Positions 18,501 to 31,000 of a stretch of DNA of 64,000 nt are shown piece by piece. The notes below the pieces were generated by a model. It was not told where the DNA came from and ran no database searches. It saw nothing but the letters and a program-made list of their open reading frames with translations. This stretch comes from Lepidodermella squamata (Eukaryota; Gastrotricha): NCBI GenBank assembly GCA_047495785.1, contig JBLDXI010000042.1, positions 4,402,001 through 4,466,000 of the forward strand. Direction: 5' to 3'. Each line of letters begins with the position of its first letter. Positions within the stretch are counted from its first letter, which is position 1. A program made the translations under genes and the position numbers.

Positions 18501-21500
18501 ATGCTGATATCTCGTTATTTACTAGTCACCCTGATCACCGTTTTCGAGGGTGCCCGAGCGGCGAGTGGCGAAGCGCGGTGTTTGTCGAACCAGTTTCGGT
18601 GTTCGATAACCGGCGCGTGCATCGACAACTCAAAACGCTGCGATTCAACGTACGATTGCGACGACTTTTCGGATGAACTCAACTGCCAGCAGTTGAAGGT
18701 TTGCACGGATAACGAATTTCACTGCGCCAATGGCTACTGCATATCAAACAGGTATAAACTTTTACTGTGCAACTCGGTTTCAAATTACAGATTACACGCA
18801 AATTATTATCATAATATATTTTCCGTCCGCGTTATGAATTATTTTGAATTTCAAAAATTTCCGACCGGCTGGCCGAATCGGGTTTTTCCGGGTCAAGGCG
18901 AACGGTGAACAAATTTAGCATAAATTGCCGTAAAATCCTATGCTTCGGGCATTAATTATTTCTACATGTAAATATATACTGTTTCTAAGCAGGGTAACTC
19001 AGTTTTATACTGGAAAATATTCAAAAATTCGAATTATCCAAGAATGTTTGCCAGTTGTTAATGGCAGATTGACGTGATAAAAAAAACAATTCGAGAGTTA
19101 TTGAAATGTTTTAGAAAAGTGAGCTTTAAAATCTTCGGAATTTTTTTAAATTATTGTCTATAAAAACTTTCGCCAAAAGCCTGTAAATTGGGACACGTAG
19201 ATAGAGAGTTTTACTTACCTATTTTCACTGTGGCGTTTTGTCGTGGGAGTAATAAAAGGAGAAAAATAGAGATCATGAGTGTGGTAAAGAGCAATGCAAT
19301 TAGGAGTCTAGGTGGTTAATAATTAACCAATTTTACGGCTATATTACGCAAGAGTTTAGTTTTGGCTGAGTTGTCGTTAGCTGAAACGTCGCACTACGGA
19401 AATTCGGTGCAAAAAAATTGAAAAATATTCTGCTACAGGCAGATCTAGTACCGCTTAGAGATGTTCTGTTTTTCAATATTAAGTGAAATTTGCAGGGCAG
19501 ATCGGTGGAAAATAATAAAAAAATGCGCATGAGTCATAATTTCAAATTATTTGTCCATGTTTTACGGTGGAAGATTTAGGCTGCTTAGCCGAAATTTAAA
19601 ACCTATCCTAACTCGTCCACCTTGGAAATTTGAAAAATGTTTCGGCTTTCCTTTTCCTCAAAACCTAAAAGCGCTTTTTTCGTCTTTAGTAAAAGGTAAT
19701 ATTTTGCATTTTTCATGAAATTATCGATTTTATCAATGCGTGGGAAATATCGCGGAGTAATCGGAAGATAAAATACCGGAAGAGGAGCGAAATTTTAATT
19801 TCTCTTAAATCATAGCCATATCGTTGGAAATAAGCGAAATGAAACGTTTCCTTTGTAGTTGATTTTTTTTTCATTTTTTTTCAATTTAAGGTATGTCTGT
19901 GATTTGGACAACGATTGCGGTGACAATTCAGACGAAGCGTCCTGCAACGAAGCTGCTCCATCGCCTGGCAAGAACAAGAATCTACTCAACAACAACAATA
20001 ACAACAATAACAATAATAACAACGGAGATTCCCAACAGCCGACACCACTCGGCGGCTCTCAGGCCGGGTCACCCCCATCGGGCGCGTGCGGGCTCGAATT
20101 TTTCGCGTGCCCATCGCTAGGCGCCGACTACCGCTGCATCCCATTCACGGCGGTGTGCAACGGCCAGCCGGACTGCTACGACGGCTCGGACGAGTGGAAC
20201 TGCACGCAGATGATGGCACGGCACATCCGGCCGCCGGGCGGCGCGTCGGGTGCCGCGCGGGCCTACCACAACGACATGGCGATGAACAACCAGTTGAAAT
20301 CGCGCCAGCCCGGCGGCTTCACCGGGGCTATGCTGTTTGCGAATAAGAATAAAAGCAATGGCAAGTTGGCGGTGACGGATGACCGGCGCCTGGTGGCACC
20401 CTTTTCGGCACCCAGTGCACCCAGTGCGCCCAGTGCGCCCATCGGGTCGTCGTGCCCGGCTGGCCGGTTGTTGTGCCGGTCTGGGCGGCAGTGCATTGAT
20501 GAGACGAAGCGGTGTGATTTCTATGCGGATTGTGATGATGGGTCCGATGAGGAGTATTGCGGTTCGCCGGATTCGAAGCGGTGCTCCGAGTCGGAGAATT
20601 CTTTCCTGTGTGCGAATGGATTTTGCGTCGACCGGCGGTTCACGTGCGATTCGATCAACGACTGCGGGGACATGTCCGACGAGCAAAACTGCGCTGGAAC
20701 AGGTCACATTTTTAATCATTCTTTCTTGAGACGTATTTAGTTCGAGGATCCTCTTTGGTGCTGAATAGGGGTGCTATATTTGAGCTCATTAGTCGGATTG
20801 AAATAGAAAAACATTCGAAATCTAATGATGGACTTGATTTTGCCGTATCTTGAAGTTATGAGAGGTGTCATTAGGAAATTTTTGAAAATGATTTCTCGAG
20901 GTTGTTTGCCCTAGAATCTTGAAGGCCTTCGAGAAAGCAAAGGGGCGAAATTCGCCAAGTTCTCAAAGAATTATCTGAGCAGGGCTGAAACCGCCCCTGC
21001 TCCTGAGAAAATAACGATTGAGAATGTTTCCTGCAATACTTGCGATATTCAGGGTTTTTGCTCGCGTATACACGTTCAGAATGTTGAATCTTCGGAATCT
21101 CGAAAATAATACGAAAGTTGCGAATATCTACGTTACTGGCGATGAAAATGAGTGTTGAAATAATATTGTAGAACTGCAAGACCGTGAACCGTATGCATTT
21201 TCAACATTCAGTCCCTGTTCCTTCGTGAAATCTGTGAATACACATTTTTTGATCGGTTGATACCCTCGAATTGACTTCGGCGTATCAGGCGGTAAAGGTA
21301 CAGACCCTATGAGTGGGGTACGGTAGGATAGCCGAAGAAAGGACCAGCCTAAAGGACCATTGTACAGTCCACATCAATGCAACTAATATCGGAACATTGG
21401 ATAACAAGATAAGTTATGGGGCAATTTTGGAAAATTTATATTTCGTTAGGGGTCCAAATATTTCCACCGCTAAAAATAAGATTCCAGCAATAAATTTAAG

Positions 21501-24500
21501 CGTCCTGGCACTCAGATTCTTTGCGATTTCGGTTATTGATCGATACTGATGCCCTTCCTGATCCTAGGATTTTTCATTTTAGCTACGTAGGAAAATTATC
21601 GGAAAAATCTCTGGTTTGTAAAATCGATACTTTGAATCGATATCGGCTCTATAGGATGAAGTATAATTCGTAAACTGACCGCTCATAGCGCGATATACGC
21701 GTAATATGAAGGTCTACCGGTTAGGCTTGACAACAAAAAAGTTTGAGATTATAGCGAAGACTATAAATTCGAAAAACCATATTTAGGGGAAATCTATTGC
21801 TGGAAGCCTAAATTTGGGGTGCGCACTTGGCACACCCTTTTTGTTAGATAGAACTATAGATATATAGTTAGATTCGTGACTGTTCAATTGAAGCCGCCTG
21901 GTTGAAGTGATTTTCAGATTGCCCATCTTCCAGGCAGTCCAACGGTATCCCTCTCATGCTGTCTTTACCTTACTACCTTCGATTTTTGGTATGCCAAAGT
22001 CATCCTATTTGACGTGAACAGGTGTAAAAAAGATCTGTTGAAAAGCGCGTACGTCGCGTTTTTGAGCCAACCGATCAGGTTTCAAGCCTCTCGACCAATC
22101 ATCAAATTGTAGATTCATTAGGTCCTGGTTCCACTTAGTCTGAATCATCACCAGGTAAACTGTCTTCTCACGTGGCTAGGGATCATGGACTGTAGCGGCA
22201 GTAATGTCGTTCTTGCCCCTAATTTTCGGCTTAAATTTCGCGTACCATATTGACAACAATCCGTTCATAAAATCCGTTTCACGCTATTTTTATTCAAATT
22301 CTGAAATTCAGTAAATAATAAAAAAATTCACATTTTTTCAGGAAACGGCCCCTTGGATCGGTTGACTCTCTCTCCAGGTGGCGCGACGATTGAAAAAGTT
22401 GTCATGCCGCCGACAACTCTTCTCATGGAAACCACCACGACCTCAACTACAACAACGACAACTACAACGCAGCCGACAACCTCGACAACAACTTCAACGA
22501 CAACGACAACTACAACATCGACGCCGAGTACAACAACGCCCCAGCCGGCGTATAAACTGGACAATTTAGCGGCTTTGCTGGCTGCGGCTGTCAGCGGCGG
22601 ACCCGGTTCGAATTCGAGCGGCTCAGCATCTGACCCGACGTCGGCTTGGTCGTCCTTCTCGTCGTTCATGTCCAAGAAACAGCACCATAAATCCGTCGAA
22701 AAAGTCATGCCTCGCACGACAACGCCACAAGAAGAAGTCGATTGTGAGTTCTCCTCGCGTTTTCTTAAATTTGCCATATACAAATGCCCCTAAAATGCTC
22801 GTTTTTACCGAAATTCATTCAATTGCAGATTTTTTGTCGATTTTTCCGTAAATGCCGCAGGGGGCGAATTTCATTCATTGAGTTGCGCATCGATTTAATG
22901 AGGAGTTTTAAGAAATTCAAGCATTCTTTTGCTGTTGAAACTCTTCAATTTCTTGGAACTTTTGCAAGCGTGTGAAATTAAATTTCAAAGTTGAACCTAA
23001 TATAGTTCAATGTTCGGTTGAGAGTCGATTACTCAAGCCAGTCATTCCTCCAAAATTCGAAGCCTAGCATGGATACATTAAAGTCAACTGGCTTATTTCA
23101 GCGTTTGGTGAATTCTTGATTTTTGATTGTTGAGAAAACTTTGAATAGGCGGAAAATTTTTATCGAATATTCGAAAAGCTTTATGGGCACGAGGAACTTT
23201 CTGGAGGTTATTTATAGTCGTCTAAAATAAATTTTAGCTTTGAAGCTTTCGGAAATTTTTGAATATTTCAAAAATGTAGATAAGGCCGAAATATATCTGA
23301 AGGCTGTATTTTTCGATTGAGGCTAAAGGCTAACTTATCGCCAAAGCTTGGTCCATTTTGATGGTAGGTACTAGCAGATCACTTTCAAATGATTTGCGAA
23401 GTTGGAAAAAAGCAAAAAATTGAATGGTTATATTTTTGTATACATTTCAAGCAAAATGGCTCTAGTTTTTCGGTAATACAGTATGGGGCATAAATATTGA
23501 GCCGACTTCATTTATTGACAGCGCGGTCATTTCGGCTCCGATTCTCACATACCTTACACCGTTGGAAACTTTCTTTTCTACTTCGAGAGATTTTAAGACC
23601 ACTTCCAAGATCAATTCATTCGAGGAGTCTGAATGAGGTTTCCTATAAAAACTATGCATAAAAGAGCTAACAATTCAAACGTTGACAAATGCGCGCTAAT
23701 TCTGCAGAATTGAGTTTCCAATCGACCTGGAACAGTGAGAGTAGGGAATCTCCATCATTTGTAGGGGGATGAAGCATATGTCCGCGGAATTCAAATTCAA
23801 ATTTTCCAATTCACCTCACGTTTTGCGATTTGAGAAACTCCTTTCAATTGTTAACTTTTTCAACTAATTTTTGTCCATTGTAATTCGCTTTTTTAGTTGG
23901 AGTTGATGCATTGGGCATAGCAAACGGCGTCGCCCCAGCCGCCCCGTCCTCCTCGCCCACGCCGCCAATCCCAGTACCCGGCGGCCTGTCCTCGCCGGCG
24001 CCCTCGTTCATCTACTCGGCCGCCGACCAGCTCTACACGCAACTGGCGTGCGAAAACGAAGTCCTCGCGCTGTCGTGCCCGGACGGCTACGTCATCGGTC
24101 TATTCTCCGTGCTATTCGGCCGCGACGACACAACATCATGCATAAAGCCCCTCTTCGCCAACATGGCTGTCGCCTCGCTAGCAGCCGCCTCGCTGAACTG
24201 CCGCGCCAATTCCGCCTCAGATCTAATGCGAGCCTCGTGCGAGGCGAAACAATCGTGCCAAGTCCGCGCGACAATCTCACTGTTCGGCGACCCATGCGTC
24301 GCCACCCCGAAGTACCTGCGGGTCAGATACGGCTGCCGGCCCACGGTCTACGCCTCGTCCCAACCTATGGCCGATCCTCTTATCGGAAAACCGATCCTCA
24401 CAAAATCCGCGCCGTTAAACGGGAAATTAGCCTCAAACTCGAAACTGGCCTCAAAAACGAGTTTGAACAACCTGGTACCCGTGGTACCAGTGGTACCAGC

Positions 24501-25167
24501 TACCGGTACCAACCTATGGCGGTCGTTACTCCACAAATTGGCGACGAATGATTTTGAGGACGAGCCGCAGGACGAGACGAAAATTGAGTCGAACTCGCCG
24601 ATTTCGTCCCTGCGAGATTTGAAGGCCTCGCCGTGGGAGGTGAATGTCGCCGGGTGCCCAACAGCGCCTGTCCGCGATTGGCTCCACGCTCACGTCTCGC
24701 GGTGGCTGGACTGCCACGGGTTGGGCCAGTACAAATCGCTGTTTTCAGCGAATGATTTGTTCGGTTTGGACCTGTTATCACTCGACCGGGCTGATTTAGA
24801 ACGCGTGGGGGTGAATAGGATTGGCCATCAAAAACGCCTGTTGAGGGCAATCGCTAGGCTTAGGCTGTTGGATGCGGCTAGAAATGCGTCCTTAGCCGCT
24901 TGGCAGGCCTTGGCCCAACCGCCACCTAACCAAACGAGGCATAGGTCTTCGCTATCTTCGTATGCTGATGAAACTGTGGACGAATCTATGCCGAATATGC
25001 CGACTAATTTTGGTACGGAAAATTTGGGCGATAGTTCCGCGGGGGGTAGCAGTAGCGGTGGGAATAGCTTCATGGCTGAACAGGCGAACAATTACCAGAA
25101 AAAGCGCAGTGTTGCAGTCTCTTCTTCGTCTTCAAAAACTGCTATTAATGCGAAACCGAGGACGTGA
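18501..25167 (+). CDS. Secreted multidomain protein: five LDLa repeats, Thr-rich stalk, SUEL-type lectin domain, SAM domain
   Basis: Exons 18501-18751, 19891-20702, 22342-22743 and 23897-25167 join in frame to 911 residues. A signal peptide (MLISRYLLVTLITVFEGARA) starts it. Five LDL-receptor class A modules follow, each with six cysteines and the calcium-binding SDE box (for example DCDDFSDELNC, DCGDNSDEASC, DCYDGSDEWNC, DCDDGSDEEYC, DCGDMSDEQNC); an Asn run separates modules 2 and 3. Exon 3 is a Thr-rich, probably O-glycosylated stalk. Exon 4 has a galactose-binding SUEL-type domain (ACENEVLALSCPDG to VRYGC, with SCQVRATISLFGDPC), then a linker and a SAM domain (RDWLHAHVSRWLDCHGLGQY to HQKRLLRAIARL). 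No transmembrane segment was seen. Role probably extracellular matrix or cell-surface binding; no named orthologue was recognised. Confidence 0.8.
18752..19890 (+). other. Intron 1 of the LDLa-lectin-SAM gene
   Basis: 1139 bases between CAG/GTATAA and TTTAAG/GTATGT; it splits the second LDLa repeat. AT-rich, nothing else recognised. Confidence 0.6.
20703..22341 (+). other. Intron 2 of the LDLa-lectin-SAM gene, hosting a foldback repeat
   Basis: 1639 bases between ACAG/GTCACA and TTTTTTCAG/GAAACG. Its middle part is occupied by the inverted-repeat element at about 21,272-22,020. Confidence 0.6.
21272..22020. repeat. Foldback (MITE-like) element, family A, long copy
   Basis: Left arm 21,272-21,345 contains TGACTTCGGCGTATC, GGTAAAG, then ATGAGTGGGGTACGGTAGGA. 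The reverse complement of the right arm (21,925-22,020) reads TGACTTTGGCATACC, GGTAAAGACAG, then ATGAGAGGGATACCGTTGGA. The arms are imperfect inverted repeats around 580 bases of unrelated sequence. The same arm motif recurs at 25,766-26,439. No transposase was seen. Confidence 0.6.
22744..23896 (+). other. Intron 3 of the LDLa-lectin-SAM gene
   Basis: 1153 bases from GATT/GTGAGT to TTTTTTAG/TTGGAG. No repeat or gene recognised in it. Confidence 0.6.
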
Positions 25168-25181
25168 GGACATTTTTTGAA

Positions 25182-25187
25182 AATAAA
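25182..25187 (+). terminator. AATAAA polyadenylation signal of the LDLa-lectin-SAM gene
   Basis: Perfect AATAAA 15 bases after the stop codon, implying a very short 3' UTR. Confidence 0.5.
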
Positions 25188-25765
25188 TTTACTAATGATC
25201 TTATTGAATTTTTTGGAAAAGTGAAATGAATCGAAATGGAAATTATGAATTTTCAAAAATAATTCAAAATTGGAAGTAGGCAAAAATTGTTCTAATCCCG
25301 TTAACGCGGAGAATAGAAATTTTTTTAATGAAATTTGACCAAAATTTCCCGAAAATAATTTTTCATAATTGTAATCTGAGAAACTTTGGACGTACCTTTG
25401 AATTGTTCGGAAGTTTCGATTCATTTCTATTGTTGAGTTTTATCAATTTTATCGTCTTCAAATATTCTTCTGCTTTATATCAAAAATAACTCACCTCATT
25501 TGTAAATAAATCGCATCTCAGCGCTATACATATCTCTATCATGTATTGACCATCATCTTCGAAAATATGCGAATGATAATCATAAAAATATTGCGATGAC
25601 CAATGATCCATGAATTTGAAAAGTCTGTCTTGTTATAAAACGTGTTATTGTTTACCGATCGATTTGCTTGTTTTTTTGCAGAAAACTGAAATAAAAGTTT
25701 GAAACTGTTGAATTTCCGAGTTTTTGGCCGTGTACCGTCAAACGGGCGGCTTTGCCACGGAAAAT

Positions 25766-26090
25766 TGGGGCGACTTTCGCATAGCCATATCTTAGAGTTA
25801 TCAAGATAAAGACCCCTTGAGTGGGATACCGTGGAAAGCCCAAAAAAGACCAACTGGAATGCCTCGAACACACTTCGACCCTTCACAATACCTGGTGATT
25901 AAACACAGGTACAGTTGAGCGACAAATACAGTTTTCGGCAGAATTTAGATGATAAGTCGACCAGGTGTGATCAAAATGGAATAGGTAATTTTGTAATTTT
26001 CGAGCAGCCCCTGGCACAAGCTATCCAGCAGTACTCCACTTGAGAAGTATCCGCCTTTCCATCCGCCTTTCTGGGATGACTTAGGCCAGT
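25766..26090. repeat. Foldback (MITE-like) element, family A, short copy 1
   Basis: Left arm 25,766-25,845 contains GGGGCGACTTTC, ATCAAGATAAAGACCCC and TTGAGTGGGATACCG; the right arm 26,015-26,090 is its imperfect reverse complement (GCTATCCAGCAGTAC to GATGACTTAG). It is followed directly by a second copy in the same orientation, and the inner part (GGCAGAATTTAGATGA to GTGATCAAAATGG) also matches the inner part of that copy. Confidence 0.65.
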
Positions 26091-26108
26091 GGGGTGACAT
26101 GTCAACAA

Positions 26109-26439
26109 GGGGTGACTTTGACCACTCAGATATCGAAGCCGGCAAGGTAAAGACCCCACCAGTGGGGTACCGCTGGATAGCCCAAGGAAAACCAAGCCTA
26201 GATGTACACCAATCCGACTTACTACCGAGTAAAAAAATGACAGGTAAAGTAAGGGGGAATTTAAAGAAAAGTTCGATTTCCGGTAGAATTTGGGTGACAA
26301 ACCAAAGGAATCCTTGCGATCAAAATCGAAATCTGATGTCATTTTCGAACCACTATGTTTACAGGCTATCCAACGGTAGCTCACTCATGGGATCTTTATG
26401 TTGTCGGCTTCGATATTTGAGTGGTACAAAGTCACCCCA
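26109..26439. repeat. Foldback (MITE-like) element, family A, short copy 2
   Basis: Left arm 26,109-26,190 (GGGGTGACTTTGACCACTC, ATATCGAAGCCGGCAAGGTA, AGTGGGGTACCGCTGGATAG). The right arm 26,362-26,439, reversed, reads GGGGTGACTTTGTACCACTC, AATATCGAAGCCGACAACAT, GAGTGAGCTACCGTTGGATAG. Arms agree in most positions over about 75 bases. No coding capacity, so mobilisation would depend on an enzyme from elsewhere. Confidence 0.7.
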
Positions 26440-26445
26440 TCAGCT

Positions 26446-28054
26446 CTAACATCTGTTTCTACTCGTAACTGGCTTTCCGCGACATCCATAATGAGGGGGT
26501 TAACTTGTCAATTTGCGAAGATCTTATAGATTGAAAGTCGATCGCAAAAACCTATGCTAATGTCACTCTAAATTACGGTAGCTGGTTAGGCGGTAGATCG
26601 AATTTCTTGGAGTGTTTTTATATCTGCGGATAAGTTCATGCTTGGTAATAATTTCTTTCAGGAATCTCTAGTCAGACGACCTGAAGCATTTTTCATCTTC
26701 TCAATTGGATATCAGATCAACCATGAGACATTCCGAGGGAAGCCTCTTGCGATATATCATCTTCTCAGCTCGTCCGAAGTCCAAAAAATCAACGCTGATA
26801 AATAAAAACTTGTCTTCGATTTTATTATTCTTCGCTCATTTCACGAATAACACGAACCGTGGCGGCGTCATATCAATCAATGTATGAAAGAAGCGAGCAG
26901 GAAACAGCCATCCATCGTATCAATGAGAGAAAGAGATGGGGAGATAAACGGAGGTTCGTCGTTTCATAATCAAACCATCATTTCACAAGATGCAGTAGTG
27001 TATAAAACAAACAAACCGAGAGAAAGAACTGCAGCAATAAGACACGGAACCGCACTTGGTCCGCTCAAATGACTACTTTTTAGCATCTCGATATTATCAC
27101 GGCGCGCTCAGTATCACCGTCGCCACCACAACAAAAGCAATACTCATCGACTTTCCATCCATTTCCATGTTTTTGGTGACCAGCTTATACAGGCACCATG
27201 TGTTGTTGTTACAGATGTTGTTGTTGTTAAATTATTCATTAAAAGAATTAAAATGCAAAGAATTATTAAATTATTAAAAAACAATTATAACTTCCGTGCA
27301 TTTTTTCATCTCGATCGTCGTCGGCAAAAGCGCGCATATATTGCAGAGTTTGACGCCTGGTTTTTCCCACGTCGCCTCATTTTAGCCACCTTATAAACGT
27401 TAACTAAGCCAAGCCAGATGCTCAATGGTCTTGGCTGGGTAAAACTAACTAAATCCAAGTGTTCTGATCATTTTTGGCAACGAGGCTCCGCGGAAAAACC
27501 AGGATTAAAAATCACTCAAAAATCGAAGATCAAGTCAAATAAATTTCCTTAGAAAATGAGCATCCTTAATTTAGACCTATTTTATAACCGTCGTCGATTG
27601 TGTGGCAAATTTCAATTTGAAATATTCATAAACAAAATATTCAAATAAAAATAGCCAAAAAATTCGTAATAAAATCCAACAAAACATAACCTCTCACTTG
27701 GGAAAAGGTTAATAATTTTTGGTCAATGGCTTTTTTCTAACAAAGCCGATTTTTCAGAATTTTTCGACGGTCTCATCGCAGAAAGAAGAGAAGACGAAAG
27801 AATGATGTATGCTTTGCTTTGTTGAAGAAGATATTATTGTATAAAACGATGAACAAAAGAAACCGAAAAAAGAAACAAATAACGATCATCGCAAGCTGAG
27901 GATTTTACACTACTACGTTATACATATCATATATAAGCCGGAAAAATAAGACTGTCACGTCAGATTCTCATTTTTTAGGTGTGATTACAGTTGATGATGA
28001 TGGTAAAGATTGTTGGTTAATTTTTTAGGATTTTAGTTGACGAATTAGATTTAT
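26446..28054. other. Intergenic between convergent LDLa-lectin-SAM and XRN1 genes
   Basis: About 1.6 kb without a recognised gene; it must hold the XRN1 3' UTR on its right side. Short open frames at 26,705-27,277 look random. Confidence 0.4.
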
Positions 28055-31000
28055 TTAGGTCGGAGGTACAGCGGGTTTAGCACCACCGAAGCATGCGGCA
28101 AGGCGCGGCGCTTTGACCGGTTTCGCGGCGGGCGGCGAGGCGGAAGCCGCTTTCGGGGCCGGGTCAACCGACGAACTCTGTTGCTGCGGCAATAACATTG
28201 ACAGTGGAATTTGGGCGTTTTGTTGAACAACCGCGGCCGGTTTGTTGTTGCCCATCAATGCGTTGAGATCGAGCGGTTTCGGTTGAGCCTCGGCGACTGG
28301 TTTCGTAGGCGAGCCGAGCAGAGCGGAGAGCAGGTTTTGCTGGCCGATCGCGACCGGAGCTGCGGCTGAGGTGGGTGGGAAGAAAGACCCGGTCGGGTGG
28401 GTGACCGGCATTGGCAGTGCCGAGGGCGGCGGGGCGGGCGGGCCGAACATCGGCACTGAGGCTACGCTGCTAGGGATTGGAGCGAAGCCGTTGTTTGAGT
28501 TGCCATTGGCGCGACTCGGTTGAGCAGACGATGAGGAGGACATGTTTTTCAACACCTGAACAGATATACGCAAAATTAATATTAATTTGAAGCAAAATTT
28601 TGGAACGCTTCAAAATGCTAATTACTTTGAAAAAAACATTCATGAAAGCCTAAGCAATCATTTTTACGAATAAATATTACAGCAAATCCATTAATTTTCG
28701 ATTTTTCGGAATTATGGCTTCAATTTGATGGGTAAACTGGAGGGAAAATAATATCGAATATGATTGAAATTTTCGGTTTTCTGAAATTCGGCAAAAACAA
28801 TGGATCTAAGAACGAGTATCTCCGCACAATTATCGAAAAATTGAAAAAATAAATAGTCTTTCAAATCGAATATAAATATTTAATAAAATTTCAGAAAAAT
28901 ATGAAAAATTCAATTTTTTTCTCACTAACTACTACTTTGAAAATGAAAACGGTCTATTTTCGTTGTGTTTCTTCAAATCTGTATCAATTTTCTGGTATAT
29001 AAAATTTTCAAGTTTTCAAAAAGTAGAAAAAACGCGAAATTCTTCAAAATTGTAAAAATATCGCAAAAATAATACTTTTGAATTAATCGTTATCGGTTTC
29101 GGTTCTCACAAGTCATTCATGGTGATTGGTTATTCAAATCCGTAAAACGAAAATGGGATCTAATTTAAAAAATCAGTGAAGCTGGAAATTCCGCATTAAT
29201 TGATCACTCATTGAAAAATATCAATATTGAGGAAGAAGTCGAATAAGGAAAAACATACCTGCATAGGCACGAAGCTTGACGAACTATTCTGAGCACTGGA
29301 CATTCCCTTACGGGGAGACGAGCGAGAATCCTCACGTCGCGGACTGCCGTGTCTCTGCGGCTGCTGCCACGCCGCTCCATTCAACAAATGACTCAGGGCC
29401 GCTTTCGCCGCCGACCGTTTCGCCTCATTCTCATCCGAAGCCGAGAATGACGCCTCGAACGGGCGCGGAACGGCGAAATTTTTCGTCCTCGACCCAAACG
29501 TGATTCGAACCGAATACCGGTTCGACTTGGCATCAACCGCTTGCGTATCATACCGCACCTGCAAATCGTTCTCCGCAGCCCAATTCGCCAGTTTCTCAAC
29601 ATGATTCTTCCGCTCGTGGTTTTTCGTCGCCGGTTTCGGCTGACCCAACCCCAACAGCAAATTCGTGTCAATTTTCTGCGGAGCCTGCTTAGACGGTGAT
29701 AGTTGAACCGGGCTCGACTCGGACGACGATGACGACGGAGCCATTTCAACAGCCCGACCAGCTTGAAGAGCCGCAAAATCACGCTGCAGCATCTTCAATT
29801 TCGCATCATCAACGTCTTTGCTCTGATTCTTCACCGGGGTCTGCTTCATTTTAGGCGACCCGGCCGGAATTTCATCCCCGGAAGACCATGACGCTGTCTG
29901 CTGCTGGTCAACCGGTCCGTTGAATAGCTTCAACAATTGATTACCCGAAACTGAAGTGCTAGTCTGCCGCTCTCGCAGCGGTTGCTTCGATGAATCATTT
30001 GATTTCGAAACCACCTGTTGATTCTTACCAGACGGGTTCGGGTTCTTACCCGGAGCGGGTAGAGCCGAGACTTTAATACCATGCCCGGACATAATGGCGT
30101 CCCAGTCGTGGGGTTTCACCTCGGTCGGCTCCCATTCCTGGCTCTGGGCTGATTTCTTCGCCGGGGCAGCGACCGGCGACCCGAAAATAGGTACAGCCGG
30201 TCGGCCATTTGCCGATTTATTCGCGCTGGATACTTGCGGCGCAACCACCTCAGGCAGAGGGGCTTCTTTCAAAATCGCGCTCAGACTCACTTCTTGCTCA
30301 ACAGGTGGTTGCCCGAGCAGCAACCTCGGCGGTATCGGAATCGCATTACCGTTCGCCTGCTTCTGCGCCGGTTTATTTTTCGCCTCATTTCTCGGCGTTT
30401 TCGGCTTAGAATCGACCAGGTTAGCCGGGACTAACGGCCACTGCTGTTGCTGGTCTGGTTTTTTCTGCTGATCAGACCCGCCCATCGCCTTCCACAAGGC
30501 AGCTGGGTCAGTTTTCGCGGCATCGGCGTAATTTTTCGGCGCCTCGACTTTTTTCTCATTTCGCTGCTTCTGCACCTGCTCTTTCACGCAATTTTTCACC
30601 TGTTTCGTCTGGGAACGACGAATTCCGAGTAGGTTTTGCGGAAACATGCGATAGCCACGATTAGGCGGGCAGCGGATGACCGCGCCGTGCTGAAATTCCG
30701 CGTCAAACATCACTTCATACGTGACTTTCCGCGCTGTTTTGTCGTCATAAGCCGCTGAAGAGTTGCTGTTATCCTCCAAAACTCCGATAATCGTCCCCTC
30801 AAGGCCGAGCGGGACTGAATGGGACGCCGCGATATTGATAACCCGGTCGAGCAAATTGAAATTCCGCCCGTTACCATTCCCGAAATGGTCGGGCGATAAA
30901 CTGATGCGATTCGTCAATTTCGGCCGGTACAACGCGTCCGGTTTCAGGAAGAGTTCCACAAATTGCGGCTCGGATTTTCTCACGATGAATTTATCAACCT

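Noticed and set aside
22328-22783. Minus-strand valine-rich open frame over the Thr-rich stalk exon
   Set aside because: Antisense of ACN repeats always gives a Val-rich frame; the plus-strand exon has proper splice sites and fits the LDLa gene.
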